23,975 nt of DNA from positions 1 to 23,975 of the forward strand of contig JBGOUJ010000038.1 of assembly GCA_041477005.1 (NCBI GenBank). The letters run 5' to 3'. The position numbers and the translations under genes were made by a program. This DNA comes from JBGOUJ01 sp041477005. Its GTDB lineage: Bacteria; Acidobacteriota; Terriglobia; Bryobacterales; JACQDG01. Below the pieces are notes generated by a model that searched no databases, was not told where the DNA came from, and worked only from the letters and a program-made list of their open reading frames with translations. This document shows positions 1-7,181 of this stretch, in pieces. Each line of letters begins with the position of its first letter. Positions within the stretch are counted from its first letter, which is position 1.

Positions 1-449
1 CTTTGGAGGATGCCAAGGCCTTTGCGGCCTGGGCCGGGAAGCGGCTCCCGTCCGAAGAGGAGTGGGAAAAGGCGGCGCGAGGAGCCGACGGGCGGATGTA
101 TCCTTGGGGTAACGCGGCGCCCGCCAGGCAGGCCAACCTAGCCGGCGCGGCCGATGGCTTTGAGTACACGGCCCCGGTTGACGCCTTTCCGGAAGGCGGC
201 AGCCCATCCGGTGCGCGGAACATGGCCGGCAACGTGTGGGAATGGACGGCCGACTCCTATCCGGTCACGCCCCGGGAGATCGCCGACATGAAGGCCGTCC
301 TGCGGTCCGTGGGGAAGGACTGGGCGGTCATCAAGGGCGGCAACTTCACGAGTGACGAACTGTGGCTGCGGACCTACATGCGGCGGGGATTCCCGCAAGC
401 AGCCAAATCGCCGTATATCGGCTTCAGGTGTGTGAAAGATGCGAAATAA
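1..449 (+). CDS. SUMF1/FGE-like domain protein, C-terminal part (5' truncated by window)
   Basis: The frame is open to the window edge, so the true start lies upstream; the TTG at 3 is not a credible start. About 149 residues of a formylglycine-generating-enzyme/SUMF1-type domain are seen: LPSEEEWEKAARG and YPWGN, then NMAGNVWEWTADSY, KGGNF, and a terminal IGFRCV. These are the usual family landmarks in the usual order. In true formylglycine-generating enzymes, copper-binding cysteines lie after the RGGSW motif. Here that stretch (KGGNFTSDELWLRTYMRR) has none, so oxidase activity is unlikely. Such degenerate domains are common as ligand-binding or structural modules. The gene overlaps the next one (DUF4384) by 11 bp, which puts it in the caspase operon. 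The domain call is firm; the role is unknown. Confidence 0.85.
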   Translation, partial: LEDAKAFAAWAGKRLPSEEEWEKAARGADGRMYPWGNAAPARQANLAGAADGFEYTAPVDAFPEGGSPSGARNMAGNVWEWTADSYPVTPREIADMKAVLRSVGKDWAVIKGGNFTSDELWLRTYMRRGFPQAAKSPYIGFRCVKDAK

Positions 450-1404
450 AGCACATTGTCTGATAGTAACGGCCGGGCTGTGGCTGGTGGCCCCGCCGGC
501 TTATCCGCAACAGCAAGAAATGAGCGCCCGCGACATGTTCCACTCGGCCGCGGGCTTGGTGGCGCCGGCGCCGGCCAAGACCGCGCCCGCGTCCGCGCCC
601 ACGCGCAAGGTGATCCATCCGGTTCGGCCGCGGCCCAGCACCGATGCTCCGGCGCAACCCGCGACTGAGGCGGCGCAGCCCGCGATCGAGGCGGCGGCGC
701 AGCCAACCACCGTCACGGCCGGGCAGCCAACGACGGTGAGCACCGGGCGACCATCGGTGGTCACGCCGGTGAGCCTCAAGACGGGGCGGCCCGCTGCGCC
801 GCTGGGGTTGCGTTACAGCATCCTCAGGCGGACCAGCAGCGGCCAGACAGCGGAAGTGGACGCCGACACCGCCTTCCGCTCCGGCGATCGCATCCGGCTG
901 GGCATCGAGGCCAACGACCGGGCCTACCTCTATATCGTGCTGCGCGGTTCGAGCGGCAACTGGAGCGTCTTGTTCCCCTCGCCCGAGATCTCGAACGGCA
1001 ACAACGTGATAGAGAGAGGCAAGCTTTACGAGATCCCGTCGGGACACTGGTTCACCTTCGATGAGCAAGCGGGCACGGAAAAGCTGTTCATCGTGCTCAG
1101 CCGCAAGCCGGAGGAGAGCCTCGAGAAGATGTTCTACTCTTTGCAGCAGGCCCCGGGGGGCGCTCCAGTGGCCGCGCCAGCCCGGGAAACGCCGACCCGG
1201 CCCCTGCTCGCTATGAACCTTCCGCCGGTCGATGACGCCCTCGTGACCCGTATTCGCAGCCAAGTGGTGGCCCGCGATCTGGTCTTTGAGAAAGTCAGCG
1301 ACGATGCCGCCTCAGACAAGAAGGAAAAGGCCGTCTATATCGTCAACAAGACGGGCAGCGCCGATTCCCGCGTAGTGGCGGACGTCACGATGAGTCACAA
1401 ATGA
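439..1404 (+). CDS. Secreted DUF4384-domain protein (first paralogue)
   Basis: 321 residues. A Sec-type signal peptide covers about residues 1-23 (MRNKAH, then a hydrophobic core to APPAYPQ). A low-complexity Ala/Pro/Thr linker with repeated AAQP and GQPTTV-like units runs from about 41 to 115. A DUF4384 domain spans about 122-222 (RSGDRIRLGIEANDRAYLYI, then VLFPSPE, and IPSGHWFTFDE). The C-terminal 80 residues are charged and unassigned. DUF4384 has no known enzymatic activity but is repeatedly found fused to or beside caspase-like peptidases and TPR proteins. The start overlaps the end of the SUMF1 gene by 11 bp, and the stop overlaps the next ATG in an ATGA, so translation is probably coupled. 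The protein is probably exported to the periplasm or cell surface. Confidence 0.85.
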   Translation: MRNKAHCLIVTAGLWLVAPPAYPQQQEMSARDMFHSAAGLVAPAPAKTAPASAPTRKVIHPVRPRPSTDAPAQPATEAAQPAIEAAAQPTTVTAGQPTTVSTGRPSVVTPVSLKTGRPAAPLGLRYSILRRTSSGQTAEVDADTAFRSGDRIRLGIEANDRAYLYIVLRGSSGNWSVLFPSPEISNGNNVIERGKLYEIPSGHWFTFDEQAGTEKLFIVLSRKPEESLEKMFYSLQQAPGGAPVAAPARETPTRPLLAMNLPPVDDALVTRIRSQVVARDLVFEKVSDDAASDKKEKAVYIVNKTGSADSRVVADVTMSHK

Positions 1405-2087
1405 GGGCTCGACGGCTCGTGGCGGCTTTCGCTCTGCTGGCGCTGGGAGCGGCGTGGTGCCAGGAGCGCGAAGGCGCGCCGCAACGGCTGGAGATCATCC
1501 TCGAGAAGCAGGAGGGCGGCGCCTGGAAGAGGGTCGATCCGGGGCTGGTGTTCGAGCAGAACGACCGCGTGCGCTTCCGAATCCACCCCAACTTCGACGG
1601 CTATTTGTACGTGATGAACCAGTCCACCTCGGGCCGTTACACGCTGCTCTTCCCGAGCGATGAGGCCGGGCGGAAAAACCGGATCGAGGCCGGAAAGGAA
1701 TACCTTGTGCCCGCCACCCAGGGGTGGTTCCGGATCACCGGGCCGCCTGGGCACGAAATCGTCTACTGGATGGTGAGCCCGGTGGAGCTGAAAAGCGAGC
1801 CGGATTACCTGCCGCTGCCGCCTCCGCCGAAGCCGGGGAAGGTCCCGCCGAACATCACGCCCCGCTGCGATGAAACCGTGCTGCGGGCGCGCGGCGACTG
1901 CGTGGATACCTCGGCTGGGGCCAAGGCGGTCCCGGAAAACAGGAAGCTGCCCGAGAACCTGGCCGCGGTGCCGGGCGCCGCGTCGCGCGAGCTGATGTTC
2001 ATGCGCCAGCAGGGCGCGTCGGTGGTGGCGGCGCCGCAAGCGCTGAAGGGACCGGTGGTTTTCGAGTTTCGTCTGGCGCATAGGTGA
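1401..2087 (+). CDS. Secreted DUF4384-domain protein (second paralogue)
   Basis: 228 residues. The signal peptide is about 1-20 (MRARRLVAAFALLALGAAW). The Cys after it is preceded by Trp, so this is not a good lipobox. The DUF4384 domain lies at about 28-130: QNDRVRFRIHPNFDGYLYVM, TLLFPSDEAG, NRIEAGKEYLVPA, GWFRITGPPG. It aligns motif for motif with the preceding gene, which indicates a tandem duplication. After it comes a proline run (LPLPPPPKPGKVPP) and an unassigned tail with two cysteines. The start codon overlaps the previous stop (ATGA), and the stop is 4 nt before the caspase gene start. The function is unknown; the context says it works with the caspase-TPR protein. Confidence 0.85.
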   Translation: MRARRLVAAFALLALGAAWCQEREGAPQRLEIILEKQEGGAWKRVDPGLVFEQNDRVRFRIHPNFDGYLYVMNQSTSGRYTLLFPSDEAGRKNRIEAGKEYLVPATQGWFRITGPPGHEIVYWMVSPVELKSEPDYLPLPPPPKPGKVPPNITPRCDETVLRARGDCVDTSAGAKAVPENRKLPENLAAVPGAASRELMFMRQQGASVVAAPQALKGPVVFEFRLAHR

Positions 2088-2091
2088 CAAC

Positions 2092-4143
2092 ATGTCACGG
2101 AAACTGATTGCGTTCGCGCTCGCCGCCGGCGCCCTGTGGGGACAGCAGCAGCAGCGCGACCTGCGGGTGGAGAAGGAGGGCGCCGCCGCGACGGCCGGGG
2201 TCGCCGTCCCGCGCAGCTATGCCCTAATAGTTGGCGTCTCGGAGTATAAGAACCTGCCGGATCGCTCGCTGAAATTCGCCGATCGCGACGCCGAGGCGGT
2301 CTACGCGATTCTGATCAGCCCCGAAGGCGGGAACTTCCGCGCCGAGAACGTCCACAAGCTCATCGGACCGCAGGCCACGCTGGCCGGTATGCGTCACGAG
2401 CTCGAGGAATGGCTGCCCGGCGTCGCCAAAGGCGAGGACCGCGTCCTGATCTACTTCGCCGGCCACGGTTTCATCTTCGGAGGCAAAGCCTACCTGGCCC
2501 CACACGACCTGGCGCCGGGCAACATCGCCGGTACGGGCTATGCCATGGACGCGCTCGGCAAGCTGATCGGCGGACGCATTAATGCGCGCTACAAGGTCTT
2601 GCTGACCGACGCCTGCCACAGCGGCGCCATCACACCCGAAACCAACAACCAGGCTCTCAACCGGACGCTGCTGGACCTGCACACCTCACTGTTCTCGCTG
2701 ACCGCGAGCCGCGACCGCGAGTCTTCGTTCGAAAGCCCCGATTGGGGCGGCGGCCACGGCATCTTCACGTATTACGTGGTGAAAGGCCTGGAGGGCGAGG
2801 CCGATCAAAACGCCGACGGCATCGTCACCGCCGACGAACTGGCGGAATATGTGCATCGCAACGTCCGCGAAGCCACCAACAGCCGCCAGAACCCCACCTC
2901 CGAGCGCGGCAGCTTCGACCCGCAAATGCCGCTGGCCTACATCCCGAAGGTGCTGGCGCGCCGGGCGCCCACGGCCTCGGCTTCCGAATTCGGCACGCTG
3001 GTCCTCGAAGCCAACATGGACGGCGTGGAGGTGTTCGTGGACGGCAAGTCGTCCGGAGTGGTGAGCAAAGGCACGCCGCTCAAGCTGCAAGGGCTGCGGC
3101 CGGGGAACCACACCATCCAGGGCGTGAAGATGGGCTACGAGCCGGATGGGCCGCGCGAAGAAATGGTCTACCCCGGCCAGGAGACCACCGTCACCATCAA
3201 GATCCTGTTCGTCAGACGGCGCAACAAGCACGCTTCGGACCTGCTCGACAAGGGCCTGGAGTTTTACAACAAGGGCTACGCCGAAAACTACCGGAAGGCG
3301 GCCGAGCAGTTCGAGAAGGCCCTCGAGGCCGACCCGAAGTTCAGCCAGGCCGCGCTCTATCTGGGCCGGGCTTACAACGCCCTCTACGAAGATGAGAAGG
3401 CGGAAAAATATTTTCGCCGGGCGCTCGAGATCGATCCCGACTACGTCGAGGCGCGGGCCGGTTTCGGCGGCATGCTGCTCGACGTCGGCAGCTTCGACGA
3501 GGCCATCCGCCAGCTCAACACCGTGGTGCAGCGCGACCCCAACCACGCCCTGGCCTGGAGCCTGCTCGCCGAGGCGCTGCGCATGAAGGATCTCTACCCG
3601 CAGTCGATCGACGCCGCGCGCAAGGCCATCCGGCTGAATCCGAACAACTCCGAGGCTCATTTCTTCCTGGCCGACAGCCTGCGCCTGAGCGGCTCCTACC
3701 AGCCGGCGGAGAATGAATATCGGGAATATCTAAGGCTGAGTGACTTCCAGAGCAAGCTGGCCGGCAAGCTCAACTACTACGTGCTGGGCTTCCTGGTCGG
3801 CGCCGGCAAAAAAAAGCGGGCCGCGCAGCAGGACATCTGGAAGGACCTGCAGAGCATGGCTTATTTCGGCCTGGGCGACTGCGAGCGCCTGCTCTCCCAT
3901 CCCGACGCGGCCATCGACTATTACCAGAAGTCGCTCTCCTATGACAAAGACGACCCCAAGATCCAGTGGGCGCTGGGCTTGGCCTACACCAAAAAGGCCG
4001 AGATCACTGGCAGTCTCGACTCCCTGCCCGAAGCCCGCCGTCATTTCGTGACCATGCTGGAGATGAACAAAGACCTGGCTGAAGCCGACCAGGCCAAGAA
4101 ATACATCGCCCGGATCGACCTCCTGCTGAAGAATCGGCAGTGA
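2092..4143 (+). CDS. Secreted caspase-family (C14) protein with PEGA and TPR domains
   Basis: 683 residues. The N-terminus looks like a signal peptide (MSRKLIAFALAAGALWGQ). A caspase-like peptidase fold spans about 42-290. The dyad is visible: His125 in YFAGHGF and Cys175 in LLTDACHSGA. A DQNADGIVTADEL loop at 238-250 resembles a calcium-binding EF-hand loop and is common in this family. A PEGA domain follows at about 300-371 (VEVFVDGKSSG, LRPGNHTI, GYEPDG). From about 380 to the end are TPR repeats (EKYFRRALEIDPDYVEARAG, FDEAIRQLNTVVQRDPNHALA, YPQSIDAARKAIRLNPNN). PEGA is a surface-associated beta domain and TPRs bind protein partners. It is the last gene of the SUMF1-DUF4384-DUF4384-caspase operon. 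The domain assignment is firm; the substrate is unknown. An A8 run at 3808-3815 sits in frame. Confidence 0.92.
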   Translation: MSRKLIAFALAAGALWGQQQQRDLRVEKEGAAATAGVAVPRSYALIVGVSEYKNLPDRSLKFADRDAEAVYAILISPEGGNFRAENVHKLIGPQATLAGMRHELEEWLPGVAKGEDRVLIYFAGHGFIFGGKAYLAPHDLAPGNIAGTGYAMDALGKLIGGRINARYKVLLTDACHSGAITPETNNQALNRTLLDLHTSLFSLTASRDRESSFESPDWGGGHGIFTYYVVKGLEGEADQNADGIVTADELAEYVHRNVREATNSRQNPTSERGSFDPQMPLAYIPKVLARRAPTASASEFGTLVLEANMDGVEVFVDGKSSGVVSKGTPLKLQGLRPGNHTIQGVKMGYEPDGPREEMVYPGQETTVTIKILFVRRRNKHASDLLDKGLEFYNKGYAENYRKAAEQFEKALEADPKFSQAALYLGRAYNALYEDEKAEKYFRRALEIDPDYVEARAGFGGMLLDVGSFDEAIRQLNTVVQRDPNHALAWSLLAEALRMKDLYPQSIDAARKAIRLNPNNSEAHFFLADSLRLSGSYQPAENEYREYLRLSDFQSKLAGKLNYYVLGFLVGAGKKKRAAQQDIWKDLQSMAYFGLGDCERLLSHPDAAIDYYQKSLSYDKDDPKIQWALGLAYTKKAEITGSLDSLPEARRHFVTMLEMNKDLAEADQAKKYIARIDLLLKNRQ

Positions 4144-4181
4144 GGCCCTCGGAACCCGCCCCAACCGCTCCCTGACTCGAT

Positions 4182-5459
4182 TCAGACCGCGCAGGTCCGG
4201 AATCCCCCGAACACGTCCCGCCGATCTTTCGGGTAGAAGTTCCGCCAGGTGTTGCGGATCAGACGCGACCGGGTGGCCCAGCAGCCGCCCCGGAGCACCT
4301 TGCGCTCCCTGCCAAACCAGGGCTCCGAGTACTCTTTGTAGGGATCGACGACGAAACCCGGGTAGGGAAGAAAGTCAGTCGAAGTCCACTCCCAGACGTT
4401 GCCGATTAAGTCCTGACAGCCGCAGGCGCTGGCCCCGGCGGGGTGGGCGCCGACCGGGACGCAGCCGATCGAGGCCGCATCAAGGTGAGCGCGCTCCGCC
4501 GCCGGCGGCTCGTCGCCCCAGGGAAACCGGCGCTTGGCCGGCGAGGCGCTGGACGAGGCAGCCATCTCCCACTCGGCTTCGGTGGGCAGCCGCCGGCCGG
4601 CCCAGCGGCAGTACGCCTCGGCTTCATACCAGTTGACGTGAATGATGGGAAGATCGTCGCCCAGCGGGACGATCTGGTCGTAATGGCGGCGGAGCCAACG
4701 GCCGCCGGAGTCCGGGACCCAGTAGACCGGATGCCCGGCGCGCGCCCTCTCGCGCCAGGACCATCCTTCGTCGCCCCAGAATTCGCCGCGGTGGTAGCCG
4801 CCGTCGTTCACGAACTCCGCGAATTGGCCGTTGGTTACGGGAAAGCAGGCGATGGCAAAGGGCTTCACCTCAACCGGGTGGGCCCATTTTTCATTATCGA
4901 AAACAAGCTTTTCGCCGGGCGAAGCGCCCAGAAGGAACGCTCCGCCGCGATTCGGGATGTCGGCGGCCGGACGGCTCGGTGGCGGCGCAGCCGGGCGCGC
5001 CGAAGACGGCCCGATCGGCGGCGGGGCGGCGTAACCCAGCGTCTGCCGCGTGTAGGTGAACGCTTCGCCGTGCATGTCCTCATGCATGACGGCGAGCCAG
5101 TGGAAGTAGGCCTCTTCGTCGGTTGCTTCACCCGGCGAGAGCCGGTCGAGAACACGGTCCAGCGCCTCCCGCATGTACTCCAAGGTCTCGGCGCGGGAAG
5201 GCGGCTGCCACCGGTCGTCGTGGGGGACGGCAGCCGAGTCCCACACCGAATCGCCCCAGGAGCGGATCGGCGGTTCTCCGCGTAAGTGCCGCAACGCCCA
5301 CCTTTCCTGGAACCAGGCGACGTGGCCCATCTCCCACGCGGGCGGATTGATTATGTCGAGTAGCGGGACCTTCATCTGCTCATCGGTGAGATCCGACACC
5401 AAATCCAGAGTGCGGCGGCGAGCGTCGGTGAGCATCGCGACCAGTTCCGAAGAGCGCAT
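4182..5459 (-). CDS. senA: Selenoneine synthase SenA (EgtB-like non-heme iron enzyme)
   Basis: 425 residues from the ATG at 5459. The frame stays open upstream, but those codons overlap senB and look non-coding. The N-terminal DinB_2-type four-helix domain (about 5-135) carries the EgtB-family iron ligands: His46 in WEMGHVAWFQERW and the HX3HXE motif His126-His130-Glu132 in MHEDMHGEAF. A Pro-rich linker at 145-168 leads into a C-terminal FGE-sulfatase fold (LPTEAEWEMA, IGNVWEWTSTDF, LRGGCW, FGGFRTCAV). EgtB proteins join a sulfur donor to hercynine; SenA uses a selenosugar and O2 to make selenoneine. The SenA assignment rests on its pairing with senB and on the NPPAWEMGHVAWFQE and DSAAVPHDDRW stretches as I remember the family. 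An ordinary EgtB is the alternative. Confidence 0.85.
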   Translation of the reverse strand: MRSSELVAMLTDARRRTLDLVSDLTDEQMKVPLLDIINPPAWEMGHVAWFQERWALRHLRGEPPIRSWGDSVWDSAAVPHDDRWQPPSRAETLEYMREALDRVLDRLSPGEATDEEAYFHWLAVMHEDMHGEAFTYTRQTLGYAAPPPIGPSSARPAAPPPSRPAADIPNRGGAFLLGASPGEKLVFDNEKWAHPVEVKPFAIACFPVTNGQFAEFVNDGGYHRGEFWGDEGWSWRERARAGHPVYWVPDSGGRWLRRHYDQIVPLGDDLPIIHVNWYEAEAYCRWAGRRLPTEAEWEMAASSSASPAKRRFPWGDEPPAAERAHLDAASIGCVPVGAHPAGASACGCQDLIGNVWEWTSTDFLPYPGFVVDPYKEYSEPWFGRERKVLRGGCWATRSRLIRNTWRNFYPKDRRDVFGGFRTCAV

Positions 5460-5467
5460 AACGATAG

Positions 5468-5474
5468 TATTATG
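5468..5474. promoter_or_regulatory. Putative bidirectional promoter, overlapping -10 boxes of senA and senB
   Basis: The senA/senB gap holds TATTAT on the plus strand (5468-5473) and CATAAT on the minus strand (5474-5469), each 5/6 to TATAAT and almost fully overlapping. Both lie 9-12 nt before their start codons, so both mRNAs would be leaderless or nearly so. I see no convincing -35 boxes and no Shine-Dalgarno sequence. This is an inference from base pattern only. Confidence 0.35.
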
Positions 5475-5485
5475 CCCTACAAGTG

Positions 5486-6436
5486 ATGCCGATCCGAATG
5501 ATCTGTCCGGCGCCTCCGGGGAGCCTGTATGGGAACCGGGTGACGGCGTTGCGATGGGCGCGGATCCTGCGAAAGCTGGGGCGCCGGCTGACCATCGCGC
5601 AAAGCTACCGGGGCGAGCCATGCGACCTGCTGATCGCCTTGCACGCGCGCCGCAGCGCCGATGCCGCGCTGGAGTTCCACGAGCGGCATCCGAACAAGCC
5701 GCTGATTGTGGCGCTGACCGGGACCGATGTTTACCGCGACATCCGCCGGTCGAGGAAGGCGCAACAGACCCTGGAGATCGCCACGCGACTGGTCGTGCTG
5801 CAGCCGCTCGCGATTGAGGAATTGCCGGCGGCCGCGCGGGGGAAGGCGCGAGTCATTTACCAGTCCGTACGGCCAGCCAAGGGGCGGCGCGCCGGAAGCG
5901 CGGGGTTCTTTGACGTTTGCGTTCTGGGGCACCTGCGGAGCGTAAAGGATCCATTCCGGGCTGCCTGGGCGAGCCGGCGCTTGCCGCCGGAATCCTGCAT
6001 CCGAGTCCTGCATGCCGGCAAGGCCATGGACGAGCGCATGGCGCGCTTGGCCCGCGCCGAGGGGAAACGCAGTCCTCGCTACCACTGGCTGGGAGAGATC
6101 CCCCGGTGGAAGGCGCGGCGGCTGATTCGCTCCAGCCGCGTGATGGTGCTGAGCTCGCGCCTGGAGGGCGGGGCCAACGTGATTTCAGAAGCGCTGGTGG
6201 ACGGCACACCGGTGCTCGCCTCGCGGATCCCGGGCTCCGTAGGGCTGCTGGGCGCGGACTACCCTGGGTATTTCCCGGTGGCCGACACAGCGGCCCTGGC
6301 CCGGCTGCTCGCGCGGGCCGAGTCGGACCCTCGATTCTATGCCGAGCTGAAGGCTCGCTGTAACCGTCTGGCGCCCCTGTTCCGGCCGGCGCGCGAGCAA
6401 GCGGCCTGGAAGAGGCTCCTGCGCGAAGTGGAGTAG
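5486..6436 (+). CDS. senB: Selenosugar synthase SenB (TIGR04348-type glycosyltransferase)
   Basis: 316 residues from the ATG at 5486; a GTG at 5483 would add one Met. The N-terminus (CPAPPGSLYGNRVTALRWAR), then LLIALHARRSADA, ALTGTDVYRD and LVVLQPLAIEELP, matches the SenB glycosyltransferase family as I remember it. The C-terminal half has the GT-B donor-site signature LSSRLEGGANVISEALVDG, with Glu227 and Glu235 in an E-x7-E arrangement. SenB forms a carbon-selenium bond between selenophosphate and a UDP-sugar (UDP-GlcNAc in the characterised case), giving the selenosugar used by SenA. The gene diverges from senA with about 26 bp between start codons, so both are probably controlled from one short region. 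No dedicated selenophosphate synthetase follows it. Confidence is high because partner and family agree. Confidence 0.88.
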   Translation: MPIRMICPAPPGSLYGNRVTALRWARILRKLGRRLTIAQSYRGEPCDLLIALHARRSADAALEFHERHPNKPLIVALTGTDVYRDIRRSRKAQQTLEIATRLVVLQPLAIEELPAAARGKARVIYQSVRPAKGRRAGSAGFFDVCVLGHLRSVKDPFRAAWASRRLPPESCIRVLHAGKAMDERMARLARAEGKRSPRYHWLGEIPRWKARRLIRSSRVMVLSSRLEGGANVISEALVDGTPVLASRIPGSVGLLGADYPGYFPVADTAALARLLARAESDPRFYAELKARCNRLAPLFRPAREQAAWKRLLREVE

Positions 6437-6482
6437 AATGTAACTTCCACGGCGGCACGGCATCAAGAAGCATAGGTCGGGG

Positions 6483-6959
6483 ATGCAGTCGACTCAGCCA
6501 GGCGATCAGAAAGCAATCTGGACCCTCTCCACGCTGGGTGGGATCATCGGCGGCTTGTGCTGCCTTGCGCCAATCGTGCTGGTGCTGTTCGGCCTGGCGG
6601 GAGCCTCGGCGGCCGCCAGCGTCGGGGATGTCTTGTACGGAGATTACCACTGGGCGTTTCGCGCCGTGGCCCTGCTGTGCCTGGCGATCGGCCTGGTTGT
6701 TTACTTCCGCAAGCAGGGCATCTGCACCATCGACGAAGCGAAGCGGCAGCGCAATCGGCTGATCAACGTGAGCCTGCTGGCCGTGTTCACGGCGGCCGGC
6801 ATCTACATTCTGTGGACGTACGTGATCCTACACTACTGGGGCATAGCGGCCGGCCTGCCCTGGGCGCAGTACGATGAAAGCTGGGCCATTCCGACCTCGG
6901 CGGTGATGCTCGTGCTGGCCCTGGCGGCATCTCTGCTCCTGTGGCGGTCCAAAGTCTAG
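6483..6959 (+). CDS. MerT-like four-helix membrane protein
   Basis: 158 residues, strongly hydrophobic, with four predicted membrane helices at about 15-45, 59-76, 92-116 and 136-154. The first helix contains a Gly-rich stretch followed by a Cys pair and Pro (GGLCCLAPIVLV, Cys26-Cys27) and GLAGASAA. This resembles the mercury-binding first helix of MerT/MerC-type transporters, where a vicinal Cys pair takes up Hg(II) inside the membrane. Cys66 lies in helix 2, and Cys81 (QGICTIDE) lies in the loop after it, where MerT has its second Cys site. It starts 46 bp after senB on the same strand and may share its transcript. A TAGAAT hexamer overlapping the senB stop could be an internal -10. It could also be an unrelated small membrane protein; the MerT link rests on motif resemblance only. 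Confidence 0.5.
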   Translation: MQSTQPGDQKAIWTLSTLGGIIGGLCCLAPIVLVLFGLAGASAAASVGDVLYGDYHWAFRAVALLCLAIGLVVYFRKQGICTIDEAKRQRNRLINVSLLAVFTAAGIYILWTYVILHYWGIAAGLPWAQYDESWAIPTSAVMLVLALAASLLLWRSKV

Positions 6960-7072
6960 CAGCCTGTGGCAGGAGTCCCCACCGGTGACGGTCTCGGCTT
7001 GCAAGTCTTTGATTGCGCTGAGCTTATCGAGCGCAAATTTGCGGTCGGGTCACTTTCGCCACGGGCTGCTAG
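6956..7072. repeat. MITE-like inverted-repeat element, 117 bp
   Basis: CTAGCAGCCTGTGGC at 6956-6970 and GCCACGGGCTGCTAG at 7058-7072 are reverse complements with a single mismatch (14 of 15). The left copy includes the stop codon of the MerT-like gene. Between them, TTGCGCT (7013-7019) and AGCGCAA (7030-7036) form an inner 7-bp stem. The length, terminal inverted repeats and absence of a gene fit a miniature transposable element or a structured RNA/terminator region. I see no clear target-site duplication. Confidence 0.45.
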
Positions 7073-7101
7073 CCGATTCTGACCCGCGAAATGCCGATCT
7101 C

Positions 7102-7158
7102 ACGCCAAGCACGCCAAGAAAAGCTTCTTGTTTGCTTTGCGTTCTTTGCGCTTTTGCG
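7102..7158. repeat. Short direct-repeat cluster upstream of the DinB gene
   Basis: ACGCCAAG occurs at 7102-7109 and 7111-7118, followed by the palindromic stretch CAAGAAAAGCTTCTTG (7115-7130) and three TTTGCG units (7136, 7145, 7153). It resembles dispersed intergenic repeats I associate with soil-bacterium genomes. No coding function is seen. Confidence 0.35.
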
Positions 7159-7181
7159 CGAAATCTTTCGGGAGGGCACCC

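Noticed and set aside
5460..5621. 54-residue upstream extension of SenA
   Set aside because: It overlaps the start of senB, has a low-complexity Ala/Ser/Pro composition, and SenA homology begins at the ATG at 5459.
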